A stretch of 36,321 bases of DNA from Acidobacteriota bacterium (GCA_028876385.1 JAGWSF010000167.1:1-36321), one strand, 5' to 3'. Positions 15,380-23,154 are shown, counted from the stretch's first letter. Made by a program: numbers and translations. The notes: generated by a model not told the origin, from the sequence alone.

Positions 15380-15852
15380 GCCATCTCCTCCTCCGGTTCC
15401 GGAACGCCTCCCTTTCGGAGAGCGGAACGCGCCCTATTCAGATGCTGGTTCACCGCGCCGGCCGACACTCCCATCGCGGCAGCGCACTGCTCGACGCTCA
15501 GATCACCCCAGTAGCGCAGCGCCACCGCCTCCCGCTGGCGTTGCGGAAGCGACTGCAGCGCCTTCACCAAGTCGACGTGCCGCAGCGGCTGTTCAGGGGC
15601 CGACACCGTGTAAAGCCGAGGCAGCAGGCGCAGCTCCCTCTGAGCCCTCCGCCACCTGGACCTGCACAGGTTCAGCGCCACCTTACGCACCCAGGCCAGC
15701 GGCATCTGCTCTTCCAGCGTCGACCAGCGGGTGAACGCCCGAAGCATCGCCTCCTGGGTGGCGTCAGCCGCCACCTCCACGTCCAGCGTGGTCAGGTAAC
15801 ACAGCCGGACGAGGCCGTCTCGGTGCTCACGGTAGAAGGCGTCGAACTCCAT
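15376..15852 (-). CDS. ECF sigma factor, SigE-like (module 3)
   Basis: From the ATG at 15852 (MEFDAFYREHRDGLVRLCYL) the product has 158 residues, a normal ECF length. Region 2 (ADATQEAMLRAFTRWSTL, AWVRKVALNLCRSRWRR) and region 4 (LPQRQREAVALRYWGDLSVEQCAAAMGVSAGAVNQHLNRARSALRK) are complete. The frame is open to 16185, but those 111 extra codons cross repeat copy 3 and do not resemble sigma factors. TTGTCA and GAATAC upstream could form a promoter. Its stop overlaps the membrane-partner start. Confidence 0.87.
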   Translation of the reverse strand: MEFDAFYREHRDGLVRLCYLTTLDVEVAADATQEAMLRAFTRWSTLEEQMPLAWVRKVALNLCRSRWRRAQRELRLLPRLYTVSAPEQPLRHVDLVKALQSLPQRQREAVALRYWGDLSVEQCAAAMGVSAGAVNQHLNRARSALRKGGVPEPEEEMA

Positions 15853-15902
15853 CTGCCCGTATTCAACTCCCGACACCTCCAAAACGGTGACAAGGCCCCC
15901 AG

Positions 15903-16057
15903 CCCGTGCACGGAAACCCCCAAACGCGTGCACCGACCTCCTGGTCGAGGCCGCTACGAGCCGCTCACCAGCCACAACGAGGTTTCGTAAGCACTCCGCC
16001 AAGGGGTCCTTACGAAAGGTCGGGCCTCGTAGTGACGAAACCCTTGGTCCGGGAGCC
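15903..16057 (+). repeat. Dispersed structured repeat, copy 3 of 3
   Basis: CCCGTGCA (15903-15910) and GCGTGCA (15926-15932) boxes are followed, 55 bp after the second box starts, by left arm GGTTTCGTAAG (15981-15991) and right arm GTGACGAAACC (16032-16042). TTACGAAA in the loop (16010-16017) is again 23 bp before the right-arm core and 27 bp after the left-arm core, identical spacing to copy 1. The inner stem GGGGTCC/GGGCCTC uses wobble pairs. Confidence 0.72.
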
Positions 16058-16189
16058 TTCGGGTGGCCTGGGCCAGGGGTGGTCGTCGTGATCGGACCGT
16101 CAACGGGCCGGTCCGCCCGTGGCTGGGTCGCGGTGGCCGTGTTGCGGCTCGTCTCACGAGCCCGGCGCCCTATGGGGTGACGCACTGGT

Positions 16190-16217
16190 AGCCCGCCGGC
16201 CGTAGGGCGGGCGGGCT
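16190..16217 (-). terminator. Possible terminator after the second vapBC
   Basis: AGCCCGCC (16190-16197) and GGCGGGCT (16210-16217) form an 8-bp G/C stem with a 12-nt loop, about 50 nt downstream of the vapC stop on the minus strand. There is no T run, so termination is uncertain. Confidence 0.35.
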
Positions 16218-16269
16218 GGGCGCTGCGATGGGGAGGGTCAGGCGGCTGGGGGTCCCGTGGGGGTCGATG

Positions 16270-16701
16270 TCAGGATCTGGAGTTCAAGTCGGCCGTAGCA
16301 ATTCCTGCGGCCCTGGCGGCGCCCAAGAGACTTTGATCGCCGGAGGCGAGAACGAGCTCGGGATCGTTGACCAGTCGAGCTGACGCCAGGTGGACGGCGT
16401 CGTAGCCGCGTAGTCCGAACTGCTCTGCTAGAGCGCCCGCTGCTCCGACGAGGGTCTCGGTGACTTCGATGAAGTCAAGCTGCTCGTGGACAGCTTCGAA
16501 GTCTTCGACGGCGGTTCGCACCTGGCGTTCGTCAAGCCTGTCCATGCGGCGTGCCATGGCAAGTGCTGCTCGACCCTCGACGTAGACCAGACGCGAGGAC
16601 ACGACCCGGTCGGCGTCATCCCAAAGGCGGGAGGCGGTCGCGCTGGTTGGTTCCTCGATGACGATCGGCAAGAGTGCCGAGGTGTCGAAGTAGACGATCA
16701 A
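16270..16701 (-). CDS. vapC: VapC-like PIN-domain toxin of the second VapBC pair
   Basis: A 143-residue PIN-domain ribonuclease with the full acidic set: Asp6 (YFDTSALLPI), Glu42 (VYVEGRAAL), Asp101 (RGYDAVHLASA) and Asp122 (LASGDQSLL). This pattern is typical of VapC proteins paired with Phd/YefM-type antitoxins. The start is a TTG overlapping the antitoxin stop by 4 bp (TTGA), and no ATG is available nearby in frame. All metal-binding residues are present, so it should be active when free of the antitoxin. Confidence 0.88.
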   Translation of the reverse strand: MIVYFDTSALLPIVIEEPTSATASRLWDDADRVVSSRLVYVEGRAALAMARRMDRLDERQVRTAVEDFEAVHEQLDFIEVTETLVGAAGALAEQFGLRGYDAVHLASARLVNDPELVLASGDQSLLGAARAAGIATADLNSRS

Positions 16702-16955
16702 TGACGCTGCTCAGCGACCAGGTCGGTGATACTGCCCCGACTCTGTACGCGTTTGTCGGGTCTGGTCCGATCCCGTTGGAGTGCGGGTGTGACTAGGCCT
16801 TCCGCCACGGCGCGATCGAATGCGCGGCCACCGGTGATTGGCACAATTCGGGCTATGGCCGCACCGCGGTCGGTTATGACAACCTCAGTCCCTTGGCGGA
16901 CGCGAGCCAAATAGTCGCTGAGGTGGCCGCGCAACTCCTTGATCCCGACTTCCAT
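16698..16955 (-). CDS. Phd/YefM-type antitoxin of the second VapBC pair
   Basis: An 85-residue antitoxin. The N-terminal MEVGIKELRGHLSDYLARVRQGTEVVITDRGAAIARIVP is the Phd/YefM DNA-binding fold, and the C-terminal tail would mask the PIN toxin. It is the first gene of the operon and overlaps vapC by 4 bp. The ATG at 16955 lies 6 nt after the hexamer TACACT inside a GTGTACAC palindrome, so it is probably leaderless and self-repressed. Confidence 0.9.
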   Translation of the reverse strand: MEVGIKELRGHLSDYLARVRQGTEVVITDRGAAIARIVPITGGRAFDRAVAEGLVTPALQRDRTRPDKRVQSRGSITDLVAEQRH

Positions 16956-16961
16956 GGGTTA

Positions 16962-16970
16962 AGTGTACAC
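16962..16970 (-). promoter_or_regulatory. Operator/-10 box of the second vapBC operon
   Basis: GTGTACAC (16963-16970) is a perfect 8-bp palindrome. On the minus strand TACACT (16967-16962) is a -10 box ending 6 nt before the antitoxin ATG. A similar GGTGCACAC at about 16987-16995 may be a second half-site. Confidence 0.5.
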
Positions 16971-17134
16971 GCCGATGGTGCCGAGGTGCACACACGACAG
17001 GGGACCTTGGTCCAAGATCGGCGTAGCGTCAGGCGAACAATCGGCTCGCCCTCTAATCCCGTTCGGCCGAGACCCGGATAGCGTGGAGCGTCGATTACAT
17101 CCCGTTAGTGGATGGCGATGCTCTTGAAGGCTCG

Positions 17135-17407
17135 TCACGCAGACGCTCTGACGCGTTCTCCGGCGGAAGGCTCCACACGTACGGCAAGGTCGGCGAGGCT
17201 CAGGTCCAAGGCCGCGGCGATGGCGGCGACGGTGAAGAACGCCGGTGTCGGCACCCGGCCCGCTTCGATCTTGCGCAGGGTCTCGACGGGAACGCCCGCG
17301 ACGGAAGCGACCTCCACCATGCTGCGCCCGCCTCGCACCTGACGCAGCACCGCGCCGAGTCGACAACCTCTCGCCCGCTCCTCGGCCGTCAGCATCGGTC
17401 GCACCAT
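17135..17407 (-). CDS. XRE-family regulator divergent from methionine aminopeptidase
   Basis: From the ATG at 17407 (MVRPMLTAEERARG) the 90-residue product is a helix-turn-helix protein of Cro/C1 type: LGAVLRQVRGGRSMVEVASVAGVPVETLRKIEAGRVPTPAFFTVAAIAAALDLSLADLA. It is almost only the DNA-binding domain. TACTAT ends 7 nt before the ATG, suggesting a leaderless transcript. Its neighbour, 53 bp away in the other direction, is a methionine aminopeptidase gene, a pairing I recall from other actinobacteria. It probably controls both genes. Confidence 0.82.
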   Translation of the reverse strand: MVRPMLTAEERARGCRLGAVLRQVRGGRSMVEVASVAGVPVETLRKIEAGRVPTPAFFTVAAIAAALDLSLADLAVRVEPSAGERVRASA

Positions 17408-17414
17408 GACCGTG

Positions 17415-17453
17415 ATAGTAATACCGGGATAACAATCCCAGCAACTCCGGAGG
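17415..17453. promoter_or_regulatory. Shared control region of the XRE gene and map
   Basis: TACTAT (17420-17415, minus strand) is a -10 box for the XRE gene. GGGAT-AACA-ATCCC (17426-17439) is a small palindrome and a likely operator. GGAGG at 17449-17453 is the ribosome site of the aminopeptidase gene, 7 nt before its ATG. Confidence 0.45.
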
Positions 17454-17460
17454 GTCAGGG

Positions 17461-18249
17461 ATGATCGAGTTGAAGACCGCCGACCAGATCGCCGCCATGC
17501 GCGCCGCGGGGGCCGTGGTCGCCGAAGCACTGGAGGCCGTTCGGACTAAGGCCGCCGTCGGGGTAAGCCTGGCTCATCTCGACCAGGTGGCCCGTGAAGT
17601 GCTGGCTCGAGCCGGCGCAACATCCCCGTTCCTCGGCTACCAGCCCGGGTTCGCGCCGATCCCCTACCCGGGTGTGGTGTGCCTGTCGGTCAACGACGCC
17701 GTGCTCCATGGGCTCCCGACCCGATACCGACTGCGTGACGGCGACCTGCTCAGCGTCGACTGCGGCGCCACCCTCGACGGCTGGACCGGCGACGCCGCCA
17801 TCTCCTTCTGCGTCGGTCATACCAGTGAGGCCGACCGCCGGCTGCTCGAGGCCACCGAGCACGCCCTCGCCGCAGGCATCGCCGCGGCTCGACCCGGCGC
17901 CCATCTCGGCGACGTGTCCGCCGCAATCGGCGAAGTCGCCCGCGCCGCAGGATATGGATTGCACACCGACTTCGGCGGCCACGGCATCGGCCGCACGATG
18001 CACGAAAGCGCACCGCACGTGCCCAACGACGGCCGCCGCGGGCATGGTCTGAGACTGCGGCCAGGCCTGACCATAGCCATTGAACCTTGGTTCCTTGCGG
18101 GAGGCCTCGACGCTTACCGGATCGACCCCGACGGCTGGACGCTGCGCAGCACCGACGGCTCGCGCGGTGCCCATTTCGAGCACACCATCGCGGTCACCGA
18201 AGGCGGCCCCGAGATCCTCACGAGCCGAAGTCGACCGCACGCCAGCTAA
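17461..18249 (+). CDS. map: Type I methionine aminopeptidase
   Basis: Removes the initiator methionine from nascent proteins. The 262-residue length and order of motifs are those of MetAP1. Metal ligands are Asp100 (LLSVDCGA), Asp111 (WTGDAAISF), His174 (GGHGIGRTMHE), Glu208 (IAIEPWF) and Glu240 (AHFEHTIAVTE); substrate-contacting His83 (VLHG) and His181 are present. GGAGG stands 7 nt before the ATG. There is no N-terminal zinc-finger or SH3-binding extension. Linkage to a divergent XRE regulator suggests it is an accessory, regulated copy rather than the housekeeping one next to ribosomal genes, which is inference. Confidence 0.93.
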   Translation: MIELKTADQIAAMRAAGAVVAEALEAVRTKAAVGVSLAHLDQVAREVLARAGATSPFLGYQPGFAPIPYPGVVCLSVNDAVLHGLPTRYRLRDGDLLSVDCGATLDGWTGDAAISFCVGHTSEADRRLLEATEHALAAGIAAARPGAHLGDVSAAIGEVARAAGYGLHTDFGGHGIGRTMHESAPHVPNDGRRGHGLRLRPGLTIAIEPWFLAGGLDAYRIDPDGWTLRSTDGSRGAHFEHTIAVTEGGPEILTSRSRPHAS

Positions 18250-18348
18250 CGGGCCCGACGATTCCTGACCCGGCGACAGGCCACTCCCTCGAAGGCCGAC
18301 GCTGAACGCCTCAACCGATCGGGTTAGCCACCGACGGCGTGGCGCCGG

Positions 18349-19140
18349 TCAGGAGTACCGGCGCAGCCGGTCGATCACTTGAGCCCGGTAGGCGCCGCCG
18401 AAGAGGACGGTGTGGACGAGGAGGGGGTAGGTCTGCCACATACCGACCCTCTGCTGCCAGCCTTCCGGGAGGGGTCTGGTCTCCTGATAGGCGTCCATGG
18501 TGGGGCCGGGAACGGGACCGAACAGGGCCAGCATGGCCAGGTCCTCCTCGGGGTGGCCGGCGTGGACCGAGGGGTCGATGACGGCGGGACGGTCACCGGC
18601 GACGGGCCACAGCACATTGCCCCACCACAGGTCGCCGTGCAGGAGAGAGGGTGGGCCGGGAGGGATCAGCTCCGGCAACCTTTCGACCATCCGCCCGACC
18701 GGCTCCTCGAGACCGCAGCGGCGGGCCAACTCGTCCAGCCGGAAGCCGTAGAAGCCGGCGGCTGTGGCGTGGGGCGAGGGATCGACCGCGCAGTCGCCGA
18801 TCCAGGGGGACCCGCCGCCCCACTCCGGCTCGGTCACCGAGTGCAGACCGGCCAGAGCCCTTCCCAGCCGCTCCTCGGACCCGGCCGTCGGGGGACCGCT
18901 GGCTACCCACTCCAGGGCGAGGATCCCGTCCCCGCAGTAGAGGACGGCGGGCACCCGGGGCCCGCCGCGAGCACCGGCCGCGGCGAGACGTCCCAGCCCG
19001 GCGGCCTCGTCGCGAGCGGCGCCGGTCGACTTGACCACAATGGTCGACCCGGAAACCTCGGCCCGGTGGACCCCCCCGCCGAGGGGGCCGAGGATCCGTC
19101 CGGGCCCCAGAGCCTCAGTCAGCTCCGCCGGCCAGTCCAT
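18349..19140 (-). CDS. Fructosamine kinase-family protein
   Basis: A 263-residue protein-kinase-like fold of the fructosamine-3-kinase/ketosamine kinase family. VVKST holds the likely ATP lysine (Lys37), ALEWV is the hinge, LLHGDLWWGNVLW (167-178; Asp170) is the catalytic loop and VIDPSVHAGHPEEDLAM (188-203; Asp189) replaces the DFG motif, as in this family. It probably phosphorylates a glycated amine or sugar, the deglycation repair role of the family. Its start lies 26 bp inside the upstream phosphatase gene. Linkage of this kinase to a low-molecular-weight phosphatase recurs in bacteria. Confidence 0.88.
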   Translation of the reverse strand: MDWPAELTEALGPGRILGPLGGGVHRAEVSGSTIVVKSTGAARDEAAGLGRLAAAGARGGPRVPAVLYCGDGILALEWVASGPPTAGSEERLGRALAGLHSVTEPEWGGGSPWIGDCAVDPSPHATAAGFYGFRLDELARRCGLEEPVGRMVERLPELIPPGPPSLLHGDLWWGNVLWPVAGDRPAVIDPSVHAGHPEEDLAMLALFGPVPGPTMDAYQETRPLPEGWQQRVGMWQTYPLLVHTVLFGGAYRAQVIDRLRRYS

Positions 19141-19588
19141 CCACCAGACCCCGGCAGGCGTCCTCGATGAGCGCCAGGCACCGGTCGAATCCGGCGTCGT
19201 CGAGGCCCCACGGGTCGGGTACGTCGGCTCCGGGCGGCGAAGCCGGATCGAAGGAGCGGAGAAGACGGAGGCGTTCCGGGTCGGGGCCGCCGGCCAGGGC
19301 CGTGACGTCGGCCAGGTTGGACCGGTCGGCGCAGAGGACGAGATCCAGGCCGAGCAGGTCAGCCCGGTTGATCCGGCGGGCCCGGTGACCTCCGCTCGGC
19401 CACCCGCCGCGGGCCAGCGCCGAGTCGGCCTGGGGGTCGGCGGGCTCGCCGACGTGGTACCCGGCGGTCCCGAACGACTCGACCGACACCGACGCCGACA
19501 GCCCGGCCTGCTCGATGAGCCGGCGAGCGACCCGCTCGGCCATCGGCGAGCGACAGATGTTCCCGAGGCACACGAAGGCGATCCGCAT
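19115..19588 (-). CDS. Low-molecular-weight protein-tyrosine phosphatase family protein
   Basis: From the ATG at 19588 the 157-residue product starts MRIAFVCLGNICRSP: the P-loop C-x5-R with nucleophile Cys7 and Arg13. The general acid Asp125 lies in DVPDPWG near the C-terminus, as expected. The family dephosphorylates phosphotyrosine; members linked to fructosamine kinases have been proposed to act on sugar phosphates. The gene overlaps the kinase gene by 26 bp. The open frame extends 10 codons upstream, but residues before MRIAF do not belong to the fold. Confidence 0.92.
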   Translation of the reverse strand: MRIAFVCLGNICRSPMAERVARRLIEQAGLSASVSVESFGTAGYHVGEPADPQADSALARGGWPSGGHRARRINRADLLGLDLVLCADRSNLADVTALAGGPDPERLRLLRSFDPASPPGADVPDPWGLDDAGFDRCLALIEDACRGLVDGLAGGAD

Positions 19589-19686
19589 CAAGGCGGCGAC
19601 GATAGCGGCCGACACCATCGAACGACTGCAAGGAAGATCGGTTGAACCATCACACTTCCCTCACCGGTGTCAGACTCAATGGCCTT

Positions 19687-20394
19687 ATGGGACAGGAGCC
19701 CGGGACGATCGTGGTGGTCGAGGACGACCCCCACATATCCGACCTGATCGACATGTATCTACGCCGTGACGGTCACCGGGTGATATCGGTGAGCCGCGGT
19801 CAGGCCGGCCTGGAGGCGGTGGAGCGGGAGCAGCCCCGTCTGGTCATCCTCGACATCGGCCTTCCCGGCGACATGGACGGCTTCGAGGTCTGCCGTCGGA
19901 TCAGGGCGGCGAGCGCCGTCCCCATCCTGATGCTCACCGCCCGCGACGAGGAGATCGACCGGGTGCTCGGATTCGAGCTGGGCGCCGACGACTACGTGAC
20001 CAAGCCCTTCTCCCCCCGGGAACTGGCGGCTCGGGTCAAGGCCATCATCCGCCGGGCCGACGGACGACCCGCCGACAGCGGGACGGTGGCGGCGGTGATC
20101 GACATCGGTTCGGTACAAGTCGATCTCGGCCGGCGTGAAGCCCGCATCCACCGAGCCACGGATGGCACCGCGGAGGTAGTCGCCTTGGCGACCCGCGAGT
20201 TCGACCTGCTGGCCTACCTGGCCCGAAACCGCGGTCTGGCCCTCACCCGCCGACAGCTTCTCGACGGGGTCTGGGGCCACGGTTGGTACGGGGACGAGAG
20301 GACCGTGGACGTGCACGTCGGTCAGCTACGCAAGAAGTTCGGCGAGGCCCTGGACCTGCGGACGGTGTGGGGGGTCGGGTACCGGCTGGACTAG
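19687..20394 (+). CDS. OmpR/PhoB-family response regulator
   Basis: From ATG 19687, 235 residues. The receiver domain (about 8-120) has acidic Glu12, Asp13 and Asp14, phosphoacceptor Asp56 (VILDIGLPG), Thr84 and Lys106 (YVTKPFSP). The C-terminal winged helix (about 145-233) ends in DVHVGQLRKKF...VWGVGYRLD, typical of OmpR/PhoB regulators. The histidine kinase gene begins 24 bp after its stop, so they form a two-component system. The open frame starts at 19642, but the extra residues are not receiver-like. The targets are unknown. Confidence 0.92.
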   Translation: MGQEPGTIVVVEDDPHISDLIDMYLRRDGHRVISVSRGQAGLEAVEREQPRLVILDIGLPGDMDGFEVCRRIRAASAVPILMLTARDEEIDRVLGFELGADDYVTKPFSPRELAARVKAIIRRADGRPADSGTVAAVIDIGSVQVDLGRREARIHRATDGTAEVVALATREFDLLAYLARNRGLALTRRQLLDGVWGHGWYGDERTVDVHVGQLRKKFGEALDLRTVWGVGYRLD

Positions 20395-20417
20395 CCGGCT
20401 ACCCGCAGCTGCCGTAG

Positions 20418-21908
20418 ATGCGTCGGCGCATCACTTCCTCGATGGTGTTGATGGTCCTGGTCACCCTGGTGCTGAGCGGGCTGGTCAGCCTGTTCCTGGC
20501 CCAGCGGGACTCGATCTCCTCCACCAAGAAGGCCCTCCTCCAAGAAGCGTTCGGGCTGGCCGCTTCGGTACCGCAGCAGGCCGACAGCACCGGGCGCGAC
20601 CCGGCGGTGGCGCTGCGCACCCTGCTCAAGACCATCGCCCCGACGCTGCGCCTCGACGGCTCGGCGGTGATCGGAGTGCTGCCCTCGGGGCAGCTGGTCA
20701 ATCTGGCGCCGCTGAGCCGCAACCCGCCCCTGCCGAGCGGGTTGCCGGCGTCGGCCCTGCCCGGTCACCAACTCTTCCGGTTGGAACCGGTGTCCGGCCA
20801 GGTGGGCAGCCTGGTCTACGCCGCCGTGCCGTTCCGCCTCCCGCTCCAGGTGCAACGGGTCGTGGAAGTGGTCGTCCTGACCCGTCGACCGCCCAGCGCG
20901 CTGCACACGGCCGGCCCGTGGTTCGGTCTCTCGGCGCTGGGGATCCTCCTGGTGTCGGGGGTCGTGGCGTGGCGACTCGGCCGACGCTTCACCGCGCCCA
21001 TCCGGGCCGCCGAGGCCGCTGCCAGCCGGATCGCCGCCGGCGATCTCGAGACCCGGGTGCCGGCGCCGCCGGGCACCGATCCCGAACTCGCCGACCTGGC
21101 CTCGGCCATCAACTCCATGACCGGGAGCCTGTCGCGGGCCCAGGCCGCCGAACGGCACTTCCTGCAGTCGGTATCGCACGACCTGCGCACCCCGCTCACG
21201 TCGATCCGGGGCTTCGCCGAAGCCATCGAGGATGGGGCCACCGCCGACACCGTCACCGCGGCCGGGGTGATCGCCTCCGAGGCCCGACGCCTGGAGCGGT
21301 TGGTGGGTGACCTGCTGGCCCTGGCCACCCTCGATGCCCGCCGCTTCACGCTCCAGCCCCAGACCGTCGACCTGGCCGCCCAGGTGGCCGAGGCGGTGGC
21401 CGGGTTCGAGCCGGCCGCTGCCGAGATGGGTCTTTCGGTGAACGCCATCCCCTCCGGGCCCGTCTACGGCACCGCCGATCCCGACCGGCTGGCCCAGGTC
21501 CTGGCCAACCTGATCGAGAACGCCCTGCGCCACGCCCGCCGAGGGGTCTGGGTCGGAACCACCCTCGCTCCCGACCCTCGAGGCGATAACACCAGCGGTT
21601 GGGGCCGGCCGGCCGGGACCCAACCGGCACCCCCCGACGGCCGCCCTGGCCGGCCTCTCGTCTGGGTCAGCGACGACGGGTCCGGTATCGGCGCTGACGA
21701 GCTGCCGAGGGTCTTCGACCGGCTGTACGGGAGTCGACGCCAGCCCGACGGGGCCCGACCGGGCCGACCGATCGGCTCCGGCCTCGGTCTCACCATCGTC
21801 TCGGAGCTGGTGTCGGCCATGGGCGGGCGGATCTGGGCGGAGTCCCCCATCGGTCCCGATGGGGGCACCCGCATGGTCGTGGAGCTGCCCACCTTCGCCG
21901 GCCCTTGA
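20418..21908 (+). CDS. Sensor histidine kinase
   Basis: A 496-residue membrane kinase. Spans lie at about 8-28 and 168-186 with an outer sensor domain of about 140 residues between them, then HAMP (about 187-240), HisKA with phospho-His254 (SVSHDLRTPLTSIRGF) and HATPase_c: N box NLIENALRH (about 358-366), G1 VSDDGSGIGADELPRVFDRLY, G2 GSGLGLTIV. A Pro/Gly-rich insert of about 35 residues (DPRGDNTSGWGRPAGTQPAP) separates the N and G1 boxes, longer than usual. It phosphorylates the upstream regulator. The ligand is unknown. Confidence 0.92.
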   Translation: MRRRITSSMVLMVLVTLVLSGLVSLFLAQRDSISSTKKALLQEAFGLAASVPQQADSTGRDPAVALRTLLKTIAPTLRLDGSAVIGVLPSGQLVNLAPLSRNPPLPSGLPASALPGHQLFRLEPVSGQVGSLVYAAVPFRLPLQVQRVVEVVVLTRRPPSALHTAGPWFGLSALGILLVSGVVAWRLGRRFTAPIRAAEAAASRIAAGDLETRVPAPPGTDPELADLASAINSMTGSLSRAQAAERHFLQSVSHDLRTPLTSIRGFAEAIEDGATADTVTAAGVIASEARRLERLVGDLLALATLDARRFTLQPQTVDLAAQVAEAVAGFEPAAAEMGLSVNAIPSGPVYGTADPDRLAQVLANLIENALRHARRGVWVGTTLAPDPRGDNTSGWGRPAGTQPAPPDGRPGRPLVWVSDDGSGIGADELPRVFDRLYGSRRQPDGARPGRPIGSGLGLTIVSELVSAMGGRIWAESPIGPDGGTRMVVELPTFAGP

Positions 21909-21948
21909 GCCACTCTCGCGGAGTCTGAAGAGCACACGATCCTTACGT

Positions 21949-21980
21949 TTGACTACCCCTGCCCGTGCGGCTTGTATGTA
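21949..21980 (+). promoter_or_regulatory. Promoter of the SGNH hydrolase gene
   Basis: TTGACT (21949-21954), 17 bp, TTGTAT (21972-21977), overlapping TATGTA (21975-21980). This is a housekeeping-type promoter giving a leader of about 60 nt to the GTG at 22047. Confidence 0.45.
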
Positions 21981-22046
21981 CAAAGGGTTTCGTTTGGCGA
22001 CTCGCCAGCCGAAAGGTGCGAACACTCACGAGAGGGGACTAACCGG

Positions 22047-23012
22047 GTGCTCAAGACGTTCAAAACCTGTCGCGCCGTCGCTGCGGGGGCTGCCCTGGCG
22101 GCCGGCCTCACCGCCATTCCGGTCGCAACCGGGGTGGCAGCCGCGGCCCCGCTCAACGGCGATGACCGCAACGGCACCTACCTGGCTCTCGGCGACTCGG
22201 TGGCCTTCGGCTACCAACCGCCGAACGCCACGCCGGCGCCGGATTACAGCCATCCCAGGAACTTCGTCTCCTACGCCAACTACGTGGCCCGGGACCTCGG
22301 CGAGCGGGTGACCAACGCATCCTGCCCGGGAGAGACGACCACCAGTATGCTCGACGTCACCGCCATTAGCAACGGCTGCGAGAACACCCTCGGCGCCGCG
22401 GGCGGCTACCGGACCGCCTACCCACTGCACGTGCAGTACTCCGGCTCCCAGATGGCCTACGCCGTCAGGTACCTGACCCACCACTCCGAAGACACCTCGC
22501 TCGTCACCATTGACATCGGCGCCAACGACGGGTTCGTCTGCGAGGAGCTAGGACAATGCTCCACCCTGGCCGGCCTCCAGGCGGCCCTACAACAGATATC
22601 CGCTCACCTCCACGACATTCTGGGCCAGATCCGTGGCACCGGTTACCGGGGCCCGCTGGTGCTGCTCAACTACTACTCCACGGCTCCGTACAAAGACCCG
22701 ACCCAGGCCAGCGCCGTGGCGCTCACGGTGCTTCTCAACCAGGCCCTCGATGCGGCCACCACCGGTTACAACGTCATCATCGCCGACGGTTTCGGCGCCT
22801 TCGCCGCGGCCGCTTCGGGCACTGTGACCGACGACCCGTGCGCTGCCGGCCTGCTCATCAAGGTGTCGTCCACGCCGCTGGAGTGCAACATCCATCCCTC
22901 CCAGCTGGGCCACCAGGTCCTGGCCGCCTCCATCGAGAACGCTCTGGCCAAGGCCGGCGACCAGGAGGCCGGGAAAGGCACGCCCGGGGGTCAACGGCAC
23001 AGAGGTGAGTAG
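22047..23012 (+). CDS. Secreted SGNH/GDSL-family hydrolase
   Basis: From the GTG at 22047 (AGAGGGG about 10 nt upstream) 321 residues with a Sec-type signal peptide cleaved near residue 33-34 (GVAAAA/PLNG). Block I LALGDSVAFGY holds Ser51, block II CPGETT Gly95, block III IDIGANDG Asn160, and block V CNIHPSQLGH His283. The usual DxxH aspartate is replaced by Cys280, so it may work with a Ser-His dyad as in some actinobacterial relatives. It likely acts as an extracellular esterase or lipase. Six cysteines fit secreted members with disulfides. The frame is open from 21972, but that would place coding sequence over the promoter. Confidence 0.88.
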   Translation: MLKTFKTCRAVAAGAALAAGLTAIPVATGVAAAAPLNGDDRNGTYLALGDSVAFGYQPPNATPAPDYSHPRNFVSYANYVARDLGERVTNASCPGETTTSMLDVTAISNGCENTLGAAGGYRTAYPLHVQYSGSQMAYAVRYLTHHSEDTSLVTIDIGANDGFVCEELGQCSTLAGLQAALQQISAHLHDILGQIRGTGYRGPLVLLNYYSTAPYKDPTQASAVALTVLLNQALDAATTGYNVIIADGFGAFAAAASGTVTDDPCAAGLLIKVSSTPLECNIHPSQLGHQVLAASIENALAKAGDQEAGKGTPGGQRHRGE

Positions 23013-23154
23013 CTCCCGCTGAAGTTCAAGACCGGGATCCCGTAGTCGTCTGGGGTTGCCCAGGTTTGGTGGACACACGGCATGGGCCCACGACCGACGG
23101 CCGGGCCCGAACACCATCCCGGTCGGGACCTCTCTGAGCGACCGGTAGGCTGAG

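Larger units (their letters stand above)
15853..16269. other. Intergenic stretch with repeat copy 3 and a hairpin
   Basis: No gene is supported here. It contains repeat copy 3 (15903-16057) immediately upstream of sigma module 3 and a G/C stem at 16190-16217 downstream of vapC. Nothing was recognised in 16058-16189. Confidence 0.5.

Noticed and set aside
2807..16057. Repeat copies read as integron attC recombination sites
   Set aside because: They fold into a hairpin between accessory genes, but the arms (GGTTACGAAACC) do not fit the GTTRRRY/RYYYAAC core, genes between copies lie in both directions, and no integron integrase is seen.
15853..16185. N-terminal extension of sigma factor module 3
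   Set aside because: The extra residues cross repeat copy 3 and precede the conserved FDAFYREH start of ECF factors.
20391..22025. 544-residue open frame antisense to the histidine kinase
   Set aside because: Low-complexity Gly/Arg/Gln composition and opposite to a complete, motif-rich kinase gene; a GC-driven shadow.
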